Source: Phlegmacium glaucopus (taxonomy: Eukaryota; Basidiomycota; Agaricomycetes; Agaricales; Cortinariaceae). Taken from it: a stretch of 64,000 bases of DNA. Positions 35,539 to 45,652 of the stretch are shown here, piece by piece. Within the stretch, counting starts at the first letter, position 1. Every line of letters starts with the position of its first letter. A program made the translations under genes and the position numbers. The stretch covers positions 661,065 through 725,064 of the forward strand of contig MU130154.1 of assembly GCA_015039465.1 (NCBI GenBank). Reading direction: 5' to 3'. The notes below the pieces were generated by a model. It was not told the origin of the DNA. It did not search any database and saw only the letters and a list, made by a program, of their open reading frames with translations.

Positions 35539-36771
35539 ATGCCAGACACTCCAGAAATCCAAGAGGAGCTCTCTCCAAGACAGCAATACCGACACTTGCT
35601 CTTACTTACAGAGTCTAGTAAGGACATATTCGAGCCAACTCAAGGGTCAGGTTCAAGTCCCATTTTTGCTTCCCCACGACCATATTCAACCCCTGACGCA
35701 ACACTGTCATCTTACCACAACCAGTCCCCCTCCCCACCAATGGCTGATACTTCCTCCTTGAGGACACCGAATAAGGCAGATAGAAATTCGTCAGCCAGCC
35801 TTTCCAGTCCTTCACAAATCCCGTTCTATGCCCTCCCCAGAGTCAGCTCCAATGCTACATTCTCTGGGCCACAAGCAGACTTTGAAAAGATCCCACCATC
35901 CTTCCGTTCACCATTCTCATCAGGGGATTCGGTTTCTTTGTCGTCCTCAGACCGGCCTGTTCCCTTTGCTGAAAGTGCTATGAGCTCTTCGTCATCTGAC
36001 TCATCATCCTCTTCTTCAAATGCTAGTTCATATACATCAAATTCGACATCTCAGGGTTCTGCTTCTGATCCGCCGGTCAAACACTCCTCTTTGATACCTA
36101 ATGAGGCTGACTCGTTTTCATCAAACAATTCTCAACCTCGTAATACCGAATCGGCATCATTACCAAGACCAATATCACCTTTCCGTGCTCCCCAACCCCC
36201 ACCTCATCAACAACCATCCTGTTCCCTTCTTTCTCGCCCAACAGCTATCCGAAGTTATATGATGCCCCTACACGATACCACCTCCTATCCACCACCGGAC
36301 CCTCCAGTCATATTACCCACAGAGAACACCACTCTCACAAATCAATCCTCTTTCCAAACTCAAGCGCCATACTTTCCTTTTTTAAGCCATGCACCACCCC
36401 CAGAAAATAGCTGGATCGAAGTGGAGACTTTACAAAATGAGTACAGGCTTCATGTCCGTTTACCAGGCTTTACCAGGGAGGGCATCACTTTAGCAACAAA
36501 GAGAAGAAGAATATTGCATGTCGTTGCGGATAAGTGGGAAAATGGCGGTGGTAGGTCTTTACCTTAGACTTGCCGCCAAGTATCTCATCACAAATCTTTT
36601 ATTACAGGCCATTTTGAACGACGCATCTCCTTTGGATACGACGCAGACCTCGTGCAGGTGCGAGCTGATTTCGACGGGCTGATGTTACGCATCATGATTC
36701 CCAGGCGGATTTCACCCGTCTCTCTACATACCACCGCTCGATCAACATCTGCAACTGTTGGTAGAACGTAG
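35539..36771 (+). CDS. Small heat-shock (Hsp20/alpha-crystallin) domain protein with long disordered N-terminus
   Basis: Two exons, 35539-36550 and 36608-36771, give 391 residues. Residues 1-285 are Ser/Pro-rich and disordered, with a poly-Ser region. The last 100 residues carry the alpha-crystallin-type fold: SWIEVETLQNEYRLHVRLPG, FTREGITLATKRRRILHVVA and, after the intron, HFERRISFGYDADLVQVRAD and LMLRIMIPRR, where IMIPRR resembles the usual C-terminal motif region. The one intron falls between the central beta strands (NGGG/HFERR). Proteins of this fold usually act as ATP-independent holdases, but the long leader sets this family apart. A second copy in opposite orientation lies at 41337-42005 with the same intron position. 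Confidence 0.85.
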
Positions 36772-37755
36772 ATCTATCTTGAGAAGTTGGACAGTTCCCA
36801 AAAAAAAATGCCGTTGACGAATCGCGCGGTCTATGCTATGAATTTCCTATAAAGCTTGAGCATGAGCCCGCGGTTCCAATGTCGTTTCTAGTGATTTCTT
36901 TTCTAGGCCGCTACCACTAGCAGTCTAGCCCATCACCACCGCCACCGCCCACGAAATACGTTGTATTGTTTACCTCACCATCGGATCTTTTTTTCAAGGA
37001 TCTCCAACTCCCTCTATGACCATAATTGGTTCCCCCACTCATTTTATCTAATTTATCCGACATTTTTGCATCTCATGCCTCACTCATCTAGCCATCTATA
37101 TATTCATTCATCCATCGCCTCACGATATTGACCAACGAATTTTCGAGTCCAGTCATGGGTCATCCAAATGATCTTACCATCATGATAAACATGAACATCA
37201 AACTTCCAAACTTATCTCTTTTTTTAAAAAAAAAAACACGGCATGTCAAGAATCAAGATTCATTATCTCCTTCGATCTAGGCTAAAAGACGACAGGTTTG
37301 TTTGGTCAAAGTACTACATTCAATTTCATTTCATTTCATTTCTAGCCGCCCCTCGTGTACAGTATATATCTTTACTTATATTATCCTCTGCTTAATCATC
37401 CACCACACTCATACGTTGAATTTTACGTACCCTTCCCTTGTTTGTATTTCTTGTTTTTGCTCCACCCCTCAACGTCATCGACGTCCATCCATTCATTTTG
37501 TCATCCTCTTTTCTTTTTTTCTCCTTACTATTTCACACCCTTACTTCGATCTATCAATTGCAAATGATTGTTCACACAAACCTACCACGTTCTTCAATTT
37601 TGAGAGATCCCGAAACGAAACCAGGTGGCGCTCCATCGATACCGTACGTGTGTATCACGTTGCACAGTACTCCGCTGCCTTGTGTTTTTCTCCTTCCGTC
37701 CCACCCGGTGGTACTTATGTTATATATATACCCCGATACGTACCTATACGTACTA
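36772..37755. other. Gene-poor AT-rich stretch with pyrimidine-rich leader-like DNA
   Basis: No full gene is supported. From about 37320 to 37560 the plus strand is strongly T/C-rich, including a run of ATTTC units at 37321-37345, as in fungal promoters or 5' leaders. An ATG at 37564 follows and opens a short protein-like segment (MIVHTNLPRSSILRDPETKP and about six more residues) that ends at a good donor, GTACGT. No matching downstream exon was found, so this may be the 5' remnant of a lost gene. Confidence 0.35.
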
Positions 37756-37763
37756 GTATTTGG
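37756..37763. repeat. Target-site duplication, left copy (GTATTTGG)
   Basis: Perfect 8-bp match to 38549-38556. It directly flanks the left terminal inverted repeat of the 785-bp element. Confidence 0.85.
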
Positions 37764-38548
37764 AGGACCCCCGACAATAGGCCAAAATGTTATATCTCAA
37801 TGCGGACAGATTTTGGGGATTTTCGGCCGTTAGGCCGCACGCAAATTGGACAAAAATTGGCCTTCAGCGACCAAAACCCAGGTCCCTGATGTGGACAGCA
37901 GCTATTCCGGTAATACAAGGTAAGATCCAATGCAGACGTAGTCAAGCACTTGTGACTTTTTTGAGCTTTCTTGATGCTTTCTGTTCAAACCACGATATTG
38001 ACATTTTTTATCAGTAGTAGTACTATACTAGTATCCTCTTAAACCTATTTATTTGTCATTCTGGCTATGCCTAACAGAAAATTTACCATGTGTCTGGATC
38101 ACAATGTATGCAAAGACCGGAGTCACAGAAATGAACAGGTATCGTCAACAAGCAACATGTGTGCTGTATTGAAGGCTTCTGTCCAGATGGCCACCATTCC
38201 ACAGGTAAACCAACCAAGACTGTGACACTTTATACTTACCAATTTGCCCAAGCGTAAATTATTATATAAATACCATGTACTAGTAATCAAAATTAAACAC
38301 CCCAGCAACCTCTCCTTTGCATCCAAATGGACTCTGACAGTCATAAAAAGCCCAAATATACCTAGCTGGGCGCTTTTTTGCAGTTTTTAAGGCCGGATGC
38401 CAAAATGCGGACAAAAATTCGAGATTTTGGGTCAGGCCGGACGCAAAACGGACAGATATTTTGAAATTTGGCCAAATTTGGTGTGGACAGGAATCCCGAA
38501 TTTTGGGCCATTTGGGATATAACATTTTGGCCTATTGTCGGGGGTCCT
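37764..38548. mobile_element. Non-autonomous inverted-repeat DNA transposon (MITE), 785 bp
   Basis: The ends are perfect 33-bp inverted repeats (37764-37796 and 38516-38548), beginning AGGACCCCCGACAATAGG. They are flanked by a perfect 8-bp duplication GTATTTGG. Inside each end, degenerate copies of GGACA/TGTCC and of GGCCAAA-type motifs recur in opposite orientation, so subterminal similarity extends beyond the perfect TIR. There is no transposase frame, so movement would need an enzyme from elsewhere. An 8-bp target duplication is typical of hAT-like (also P-like) elements, but the terminal bases do not fit the usual hAT start well, so the superfamily is left open. The perfect duplication and TIRs suggest a fairly recent insertion. 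Confidence 0.88.
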
Positions 38549-38556
38549 GTATTTGG
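38549..38556. repeat. Target-site duplication, right copy (GTATTTGG)
   Basis: Exact copy of 37756-37763 on the other side of the element. Confidence 0.85.
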
Positions 38557-41336
38557 TTACTACCGGTCTCCCCTCAGACAGCCTCTGACATCATATATAT
38601 AATAACTTATGGTTCGGAAGTATATATATATAATTAGATTACCTTTCACTTCTCAATGACGACTTGATATTTGGCTTAGACTGAACCCGATTGGTCCTAT
38701 CGGCATTCACTAATAATAATATCCCATTGACAAGGCTATCTACTAGTAAATACAATATATATCTGTATTATAGTAGGCCCTTCGTTCAATAAAACAATTG
38801 CAAAGAGAGTCTTTAGTATGTTTACAGAAGTCTGGGAAAAGGTTTTCCTCTTTGACACCACTCTGACACCATATCCAGTTCTTTTCGAACCTTGTTTTTC
38901 CAGAACTAGAAGCCTATATAGCACTGCTCCACATAGCGAAAAGAAAGAACAGAAAAGAAGGTGGGGCCCCAGCGTTTCAGCGCTCAGCGCTCAGCTTCAA
39001 CTGTTTATAGTCCTAATAACCATCCGGACGTATTGTCCCATGGTAGATTTCCAAGGAATCCCACATATGTACGATGGAGGGTAAGTGGCAAGAGAGGATA
39101 TTCGCCGAGTCTTGTTCCTAAAGCTAAAATCACCGTTTCTAAAAAAAAAAAAAACATGAGAAGCCACGAGTCATTGAAATTCTTTTTGAAAAGTTCTTTT
39201 TTCTTCTTTTCTTTTTCAAGAGCAACGAAAACCGAAAGCTAACTTTTCATCGGAGAGGGGTCAATAAATAAAAACTCTAGAACACTAGTACTGTACGTAT
39301 ACACGTAAATTCCAAAATTTTGGGACTCGGCGAAATAAAAAAAGAAGTTTGTTGTTGAGAAGCAATGACGTCAATGTTCGTCGTGATCAATAATGGTTGT
39401 GTCTGTTCCCACAAGATGCTTAAAGTTTATACCGACCTGGTCGTAGAGTGGAGCTTTTCCTCCACCAACAGAGTCCCGGGTTGGTCCTGGGGTCTATAAA
39501 GATACCACACTTTTATAACTGATAAGAACTTGAAGGTAAAGCCTGAGAAAAACGCGGTGGGAAGCCCGAGTAAGACCTCGGTTGAAAGTGGCTCCATCAT
39601 TGATTCTGAACACATCTCTGAGTTACAGGGAAAAAAAGACTTTCTGAAACGAGGTAATCGATAAGGGATTAAATCACTCGCCAAAATTCCCTTCGGTTAT
39701 TGTTATGAAGATGGGCGAAAACCCGAAGAAACGCAAGTTATTTTCCCAGTGTCAAATTTGAACGCAAAAATCCAACCGTTATTATACGCGGCACTTGATC
39801 CCTCCAAGGCAAAGGACGCTTTTAATTTCAATTTTTGAGTAACTTGAAGGTTAAGGCCGATTTTCCAAAAGATTAAGTCCCCGATTATGTGCAAGAAGAT
39901 TTGAGAATTTTGGGTGGGGAACCATCCACCAGGAATGTGCGGTTAAGGAGGGTTAGGAAGAGGGGAACTCCCGGACCACTCATCATCTTGAGTCGGGTAT
40001 GTTATCGTTCATAAAGTGGAAATTCAGATTCCAGAAGGGGGAAATATTTGGAAAAGGCCAAAGACCCGGGGGACCGTTTTCGATAATCGATTTGAAGCAT
40101 CTATATCTGAGAAAATAGTTTGGCTGCTCAGTAACGAATGATATACATGCGCATTGCAGAGTAAAAGCCTGGGCGCTGACGATAACATATTGCGAGAGAT
40201 ATACCATTTTTGGGTGTAGGTAGATCAAATGCAACATAAAATCAGCAGCAGAGGAAACGCGGGGCGACCGTATGATAACCTGGGTTATGGATAGGAGAGC
40301 GGGATAAAGATTGGTAAGAGATGCACTGAAGATACATGGCCACAGGCTTACCTAGGCAGTGCCCATGAATAACTTGCAAGAAGCAAAAAAAAAGAAGTTT
40401 TGGATCTAGAATACGCATAATCATGAGGATAGGACAAGCTTACATATTTTAGAAGATACCAAGGGCCTCAGAAACTTTTCCTTGGATTTAGATGAAAGGT
40501 TGGTATTTCGCTGCCCACCAGTAATGGATATTTTTAGCATTCAAAGAGTCAGCCGACAGATTGGCCAAAACGTATTCAGTTGATCACAAGGACGCGGAGA
40601 TGACAAAAGGTTGTTTAAGGGGCCTTAAAACGCTATGTATTGATGGACTTGTAGCGGGGGGAAAGAACTTTTGATTGTCCAGTTGACCTATCAAGGTTTT
40701 CGCGAATAACATTCCAGATCTGAATTGTAAACAGGCATTGAATCTTTGAAATCCGCTTGTGGACGACATAGAGTAGTGGATGCTCTAAATAAATAGGTCA
40801 CAGTACCTAGCGATATTATGGCCCAGCGCTTCAGGGTTTAGGGATTAACACGTGGATGCGTCACGATAGGTCTCGTGGATTCGGTTACAGTTAAGGTGTG
40901 ATTGTAGGGTACAAGTGAACGTTAGGTCGTTGGCAGTACACACCCCTTAGGATCGGCTAATCGGGCCTAACGAAAAGTGCTAACTAAATGAGACGATGAA
41001 TACAACAATGGGAGAAAGAAACGATAATGCAAAGCGTATAAATATTGATAGCGGGAGTAAAATGGTATTGCAGATGGGTATCGGGATTCGATGGAATAGC
41101 GAGAGAACCTCTGCACAAGTGGATTGTGAGATGAAAGGACTGCGGCGTTCTATTTTAAACAAAAGGGGATGGTTGATAGAGCAGGTGGATTACTCGGGGA
41201 TCAGAGAGGCATTTCTTTGACGTGAGTGGGACTTTTGGGTTGGGAGAGGTCGGGGAAATTGAGGCGGTCCAGGGAGACGGACCTTCCGCAATATTGCGGC
41301 AAACCCATAATCGCAGTGTGACTATGGGAAGGCCAA
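38557..41336. other. Gene-poor region, no supported gene
   Basis: About 2.8 kb without any frame that I can link by splice sites to a convincing protein. Short frames occur on both strands (for example minus 39427-39684, 39983-40237 and 40584-40769) with mixed composition and stops between them. They could be remains of a decayed gene, but nothing is recognisable. Base composition is AT-richer than the surrounding genes. Short AT dinucleotide runs occur near 38590-38640. Confidence 0.4.
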
Positions 41337-42005
41337 TCAGGATCTTCCAATGGGATTGATTCTTGGCGTGGATTGAAAGGTACTGACTAGCGAAATTCGT
41401 CGGGGGATGCTAATCCTCAGAATTTCGCCGTCGAAACGAGCTTTCACTTTTTCCAAATCTGCATCGTATGCGAAAGCAATACGGCGTTCGAAATGACCTG
41501 TTCGTATGAGGCAGTATCAGATTTGTTCATACAATGATTAGGACCAGCAGAAACCGGACAGTATGATTTCAGGACTCGAATCGTATTACTCCTAGGGCCG
41601 TTAAAGTCAAGGGAACTCAATGTATGTCGGGAAGAACCGCGATCGAAAAAGTTAAAAGCTTAAGTAAATTAGACACTCACCGCCGCCGTTATCCCATCGA
41701 TCCGCCACAACATGAAGGATAGGTTTTCTTTTTGTGGCAATTATAATAGCGTCGCGATTGAATCCTGGCAAGCGCACATGTAATCGGTATTCGTGTTGGA
41801 GAGTATGTACTTCTATTGTACTATCTCTTGCGGGAGTACTGCTCAAGAAGGCGCGACCGCTTGTAGGCTGGCCGTCATCCCCGTAGTCTTCTGGTAAAAT
41901 AATGGGGGAATGTGGAGGAGGATAAGGGGAAGAGGAAGAGGAAGAGGAAGAGGAAGAGGAAGAGGAAGAAGGGGATGGAGATGGACAGGACGAAGACATT
42001 GTCAT
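41337..42005 (-). CDS. Small heat-shock (Hsp20-like) domain protein, short paralogue
   Basis: Minus-strand exons 42005-41681 and 41497-41337 give 161 residues. After MTMSSSCPSPSPSSSS and further serines comes STIEVHTLQHEYRLHVRLPG, FNRDAIIIATKRKPILHVVA and DRWDNGGG. After the intron it reads HFERRIAFAYDADLEKVKAR, FDGEILRISIPRR. Every block has a direct counterpart in the 391-residue protein at 35539-36771, and the intron sits at the same codon (GGG/H). The copy differs by a far shorter leader and by a 183-nt intron, long for this genome. A holdase role is inferred from the fold. A 3-bp-periodic purine repeat encodes the poly-Ser. Confidence 0.82.
41928..41970. repeat. GAAGAG microsatellite inside coding sequence
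   Basis: About seven near-perfect hexamer units (GAAGAG on the plus strand). On the coding (minus) strand they specify a run of serines near the N-terminus of the short Hsp20-like protein. Length is likely to vary between strains. Confidence 0.8.
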
Positions 42006-42038
42006 TGTGGTGAGCGGAAGAGGGTGACTAACATTAAG

Positions 42039-42066
42039 ACGGTCACATTAGTACGGTCACATTAGT
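42039..42066. repeat. 14-bp perfect tandem duplication in divergent promoter
   Basis: ACGGTCACATTAGT occurs twice without spacer, between the short Hsp20-like gene (minus, start 42005) and the secreted repeat-protein gene (plus, start 42202). A paired regulatory site is possible. Confidence 0.65.
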
Positions 42067-42130
42067 CACACGTTCTCTCACTTCATCGTCAGCCGCTGGA
42101 TAAATTTATGTCAGCCACCCCTCTGTGTGG

Positions 42131-42138
42131 TATTTAAA
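42131..42138 (+). promoter_or_regulatory. TATA-like box (TATTTAAA)
   Basis: TATTTAAA lies 70 bp upstream of the start codon of the secreted repeat-protein gene, a suitable distance for a fungal core promoter. Confidence 0.45.
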
Positions 42139-42201
42139 GCTACAGATCGTACAGAATGCCATCGAACCTCCTCTTGTCTTTCAACCTCGACAATCTACAC
42201 T

Positions 42202-43245
42202 ATGCACACACTCGCTCTAGCCTTCATTTCTACTCTCTCTTTAAGCGTTCACGCTGCCTCCATTGGAGATTCGGTATCTCAGCTCGTCGCTCGCGAACAG
42301 TCTCTCCATCACAATCCCCGGTTCCGCAACCCCGATTTTGTCTCTACTGAATCTTTTGAGCCTGCTGGAAAAATCTCTCAGCGTCAAGTGAATCCTTCGT
42401 TCGGGCTGATGGGATCGCTCGTCACCAGCCAGCTGACTCCCAATATTGTCACTCAGAACTCACTTCCTGCGAATGCAGCTGCTGCTGGTCTTGCGGCTGG
42501 CCAACCCTTAGTCGGGCTGGGATCACTCCTCACCGGCCAGCTGATTCCCAATATTGTCACTCAGAACTCACTTCCTGCGAATGCTGCTGGTCTTACTGCT
42601 GGCCAACCCTTAGTCGGGCTCGTCACCAGCCAGCTGACTCCTAATATTGTCACTCAGAACCCACTTCCTGCGAATGCTGCTGCTGCTGGTGGCCAGCCCT
42701 TGAACTTGGGATCGCTCGCCACTGGCCAGCTGACTTCCAATATTGTCACTCAGAACCAACTTGCGAATACTGCTGGTCCTGCGGCTCTCTCTGGCCAACC
42801 CTCGTTCGGGCTGATGGGATCACTCGTCACCGGCCAGCTGACTCCTCAGCTAGGAGTCAGCAATGCTGCAGTAGATTCCGCTCGGACCGCCAGTGCCACC
42901 TCGTCTTTGGGCGTGAACACTCCGCTGTCTGGTCGTGACATAAGTTCTCTCGCGCCTCCTTTCCTGGCAGGATCGGAACGGATTACACCTCGTGGTGAGG
43001 ATGCCTTGAAGCGGCAATTACCAACCTTGCCAGTACCAACTTTGCCAACCTTGCCAATACCAACCCCCGCCCTTACAGTCCCGATAGGAAGGAATCTCGG
43101 GGCTTCATACATTCCCCCGGTAACACGCAATCTCCCGACAGCAAATCTCCCCACACGAGAAGACAGCATGAAAATATCGGATGATCAAATTGAAGATATG
43201 AGGTTCTTGGAGCAGGGGGCTGATGAGCCGGAGGAGAGTTTCTAA
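42202..43245 (+). CDS. Secreted tandem-repeat protein with Kex2-like site
   Basis: A single exon of 347 residues. The first 18 residues (MHTLALAFISTLSLSVHA) are a clear signal peptide. Between about residues 70 and 220 four imperfect copies of a unit of 31-36 residues occur, each holding SQLTPNIVTQNSLPANAA or a close variant, plus a fifth partial copy. There is one dibasic site before Gln (LKRQLP, about residue 273) and an earlier SQRQ; both fit Kex2-type cleavage. After KR comes a Pro/Leu/Thr repeat (LPTLPVPTLPTLPIPTP). Cysteine is absent. I know no named family. A secreted, possibly processed structural or signalling protein is inferred. The copies are similar at DNA level too, so copy number may vary. 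Confidence 0.75.
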   Translation: MHTLALAFISTLSLSVHAASIGDSVSQLVAREQSLHHNPRFRNPDFVSTESFEPAGKISQRQVNPSFGLMGSLVTSQLTPNIVTQNSLPANAAAAGLAAGQPLVGLGSLLTGQLIPNIVTQNSLPANAAGLTAGQPLVGLVTSQLTPNIVTQNPLPANAAAAGGQPLNLGSLATGQLTSNIVTQNQLANTAGPAALSGQPSFGLMGSLVTGQLTPQLGVSNAAVDSARTASATSSLGVNTPLSGRDISSLAPPFLAGSERITPRGEDALKRQLPTLPVPTLPTLPIPTPALTVPIGRNLGASYIPPVTRNLPTANLPTREDSMKISDDQIEDMRFLEQGADEPEESF

Positions 43246-43348
43246 GAGATGCAACTTGCTTGTGAATATTTTATTTTATTTCATTTCATTTCGTACTTCT
43301 AGTAGAATCAACATTTATGATCACGTGTTTCTATTCTTACACTGAACC

Positions 43349-45233
43349 ATGAAGGTGCGAATCGAGGTAGTAGCACCAGAATCACTGGCATTAGATACAG
43401 TGCCACAGGTCGAATCCCAATATCCCGAATCCCACGATCTTCCTCTCCCCAAGGGTTGGGAATGTCGTCTCGACTCTAAAGGTCGCAAGTACTACGTGAA
43501 TCATAATGATTGCACCACGACATGGGAACGCCCCATGCCCGAGAACGATTTCGAAGGAAACCCTGTGGCTGAAGACAAGCCACTTCCCGGCGGATGGGAG
43601 TTCCGTCTTGATGCCAAAGGTCGAAAATATTATCTGGACCATAACACTCGCACCACCACTTGGGAGCGACCTCCATCTCTTGACATAGAAACAACAGAAC
43701 TTCCCGCAGGTTGGGAAGTCCGTTTCGGAGAAGGCAAAAGGTCTACGTATTTCGTAGATCATAACACTAGGACGACTACTTGGGAAGACCCAAGAATTCA
43801 TATCTATCAACTCGAGCCTTTTACCCAATTTCAGAGGAAAATCAGATATCTGCATCATAAAATTGTGCGACAAGCCAAAGTCCCAGGAAACCTCGTCATA
43901 AACATTCGAAGGTCTCACGTTGTTGAAGATAGTTTTGCTTTACTTGTCGAACAATCGGAGACGGAACTCAAGAAACAGCCACTTGTCTTTTTTGATGGTG
44001 AAAGTAGTGAGGGTGATATTAGGTATTTTTCTTTCCTACTCTTGATTCAACTACAATGTATAAATTTTAATCAGGGAATGGTTCGATCTCTTGTTCGAAA
44101 AACTACTCGACACCAACCTCGGTTTATTCGAATTAGACTCCGAAAGTAAAGTCAAAATCAAAACCGATGCCACCTCCGCAACCCACTTGCGTTATTTCAA
44201 GTTTGTTGGACGATTGCACAGTTTGGCAATCATCCACAGTATCCTGGTTGATCCCAAGTTTGTCGGTATGTTTTACCCAATGGTGATACTACGCATGGAC
44301 AAGACGAAAGGAGCCGATCTCATCGACTCCGCAGTCAAAGACCACTTGGCACAAATGTGAGTACTTACCCTCGTCATAGACTTCTGTATTGACAAAGTCT
44401 GTAAATTTGGTACAGTAAAAAGACGAAACTTGTCTCAGCATCAAATCCTTGTATTCTGGATAGTCGAACGGGAAAGCCATTTTCAATTGATCTCAAGCTA
44501 GAGGGTGGGCGATATACTTTCCAAGACTATATTCACAAAGAAGAATTCTTGGAAGCCGTTACAGCCCAGCGTACTGGAGGAGCTGGTCGCCAGCTAAGAG
44601 CCTTCATGGATGGATTCTGGGGACTACTCGACAAAAAGGATATCTTCTTGACTTACAGTCAATCAGAGCTCGAAAAAGTTATCGGTGGAGTTTCCGAGAT
44701 CGACCTGTATGTTCCGTCACGATCTAATTCTATTTTTTTCATGTCTGACATACTTTTTTTAAAGCGATCTCTGTTCGAATACCACAGCAGACGGTAAACA
44801 AGAACCTGATGAGCACCTCGAATGGTTCCATAAAATCGTTCGCTCCTGGTCCATCGAGCGACAACGGGCCTTATTGCACTATGTCACCGGTCTGAAGCGG
44901 GTACCTGCTACAGATCAATTCAAAGTGTTGAAAGCCTCGGATGGACATATCCGGCGCTTGACCGTGCTAGGCAACAAGGAACGAGCTGTACCTGATAACA
45001 CTGCAGACACCCCTGAGCATGTGTTGTTTATTCCTGCCTTTGAGGATTATCAGGTTATGGCAGATGAGCTTATCTCGACGATATGCAGTTGTGATGAATG
45101 GGTGAGTTTGTTTCTTGCTGCTTATTTTTTGAGAACATAAGTTGATGAGTTGGAATAGGACGAAACAATGCTCCATTCTGCCATTGAAGACCTTTCATTG
45201 AATAAAGGCGAAGATAATGGCAATTCTACTTGA
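43349..45233 (+). CDS. Rsp5-derived WW-HECT protein lacking the catalytic cysteine (apparent pseudo-E3)
   Basis: Exons are 43349-44022, 44075-44356, 44464-44706, 44765-45101 and 45159-45233; 536 residues. Three WW domains come first ([60 protein letters not shown], each followed by TTTWE and a Pro). Then comes a divergent HECT region: [20 protein letters not shown] and [20 protein letters not shown] in the N-lobe, and [20 protein letters not shown] and [18 protein letters not shown] in the C-lobe. Rsp5 proteins are about 750-820 residues with a C2 domain; here C2 is absent. The active-site motif HTCFN is replaced by EHVLFIP, so the thioester Cys is Leu, and the N-lobe motif LDYGGLSREW is also eroded. 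WW domains could still bind PY-motif partners. The frame is intact, so this is not a simple pseudogene. The 107-nt intron at 44357-44463 is the least certain join. Confidence 0.82.
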
Positions 45234-45652
45234 AAGTCGTCTTATTTCTCTGCATCACTCTACATCACGACGGCAAAGCGCCTCAATCACTTGTATTCTA
45301 TTCACACCCATTTCCCTCTCCCCCACTTAATGATTCCTACAATTTATAACGAACATTATGCATCGGATGTATTTATTTACGTATACAATGGAACTAATGT
45401 AATATATTTACATTTCAAGATATGTATATCACAGGCAAGCAGGGCTACAGATTCGTGTCGATGTCCAGATGAGCACGAATGGATGGTGTTCAATAAAAAT
45501 ACAGCAACGAATGTCGGTGTTTGTCTGAAAACAATGAGTTCACGTGATTCTCGTAAGGATTGCACAAAGTACAGTGAGAGATGAATTAGTAGGTAAATCA
45601 TCCAAGTCTGAAAGAGAAAGGGGAGAGAGAAACATGGGTTCAAAAGGGAAAA
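45234..45652. other. Convergent 3' spacer
   Basis: About 420 bp between the HECT-like gene (plus) and PRM1 (minus), which converge. No gene or repeat is seen. Confidence 0.35.

Noticed and set aside
37302..37889. 195-codon frame running into the MITE
   Set aside because: It crosses the TIR and target duplication and is made of pyrimidine-rich leader-like DNA; composition is not protein-like beyond the short piece noted separately.
37764..38548. Solo LTR or gene fragment
   Set aside because: Ends are inverted rather than direct repeats and the target duplication is 8 bp, not the 4-6 bp typical of LTR elements.
40996..41220. 74-codon plus-strand frame in the gene-poor island
   Set aside because: No family likeness, no splice links, no promoter context; within chance expectation.
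43349..45233. Reading the WW-HECT gene as a simple pseudogene
   Set aside because: All five exons keep frame, splice sites are good and the WW domains are intact; loss is confined to catalytic features, which fits a pseudo-enzyme better than a dead gene.
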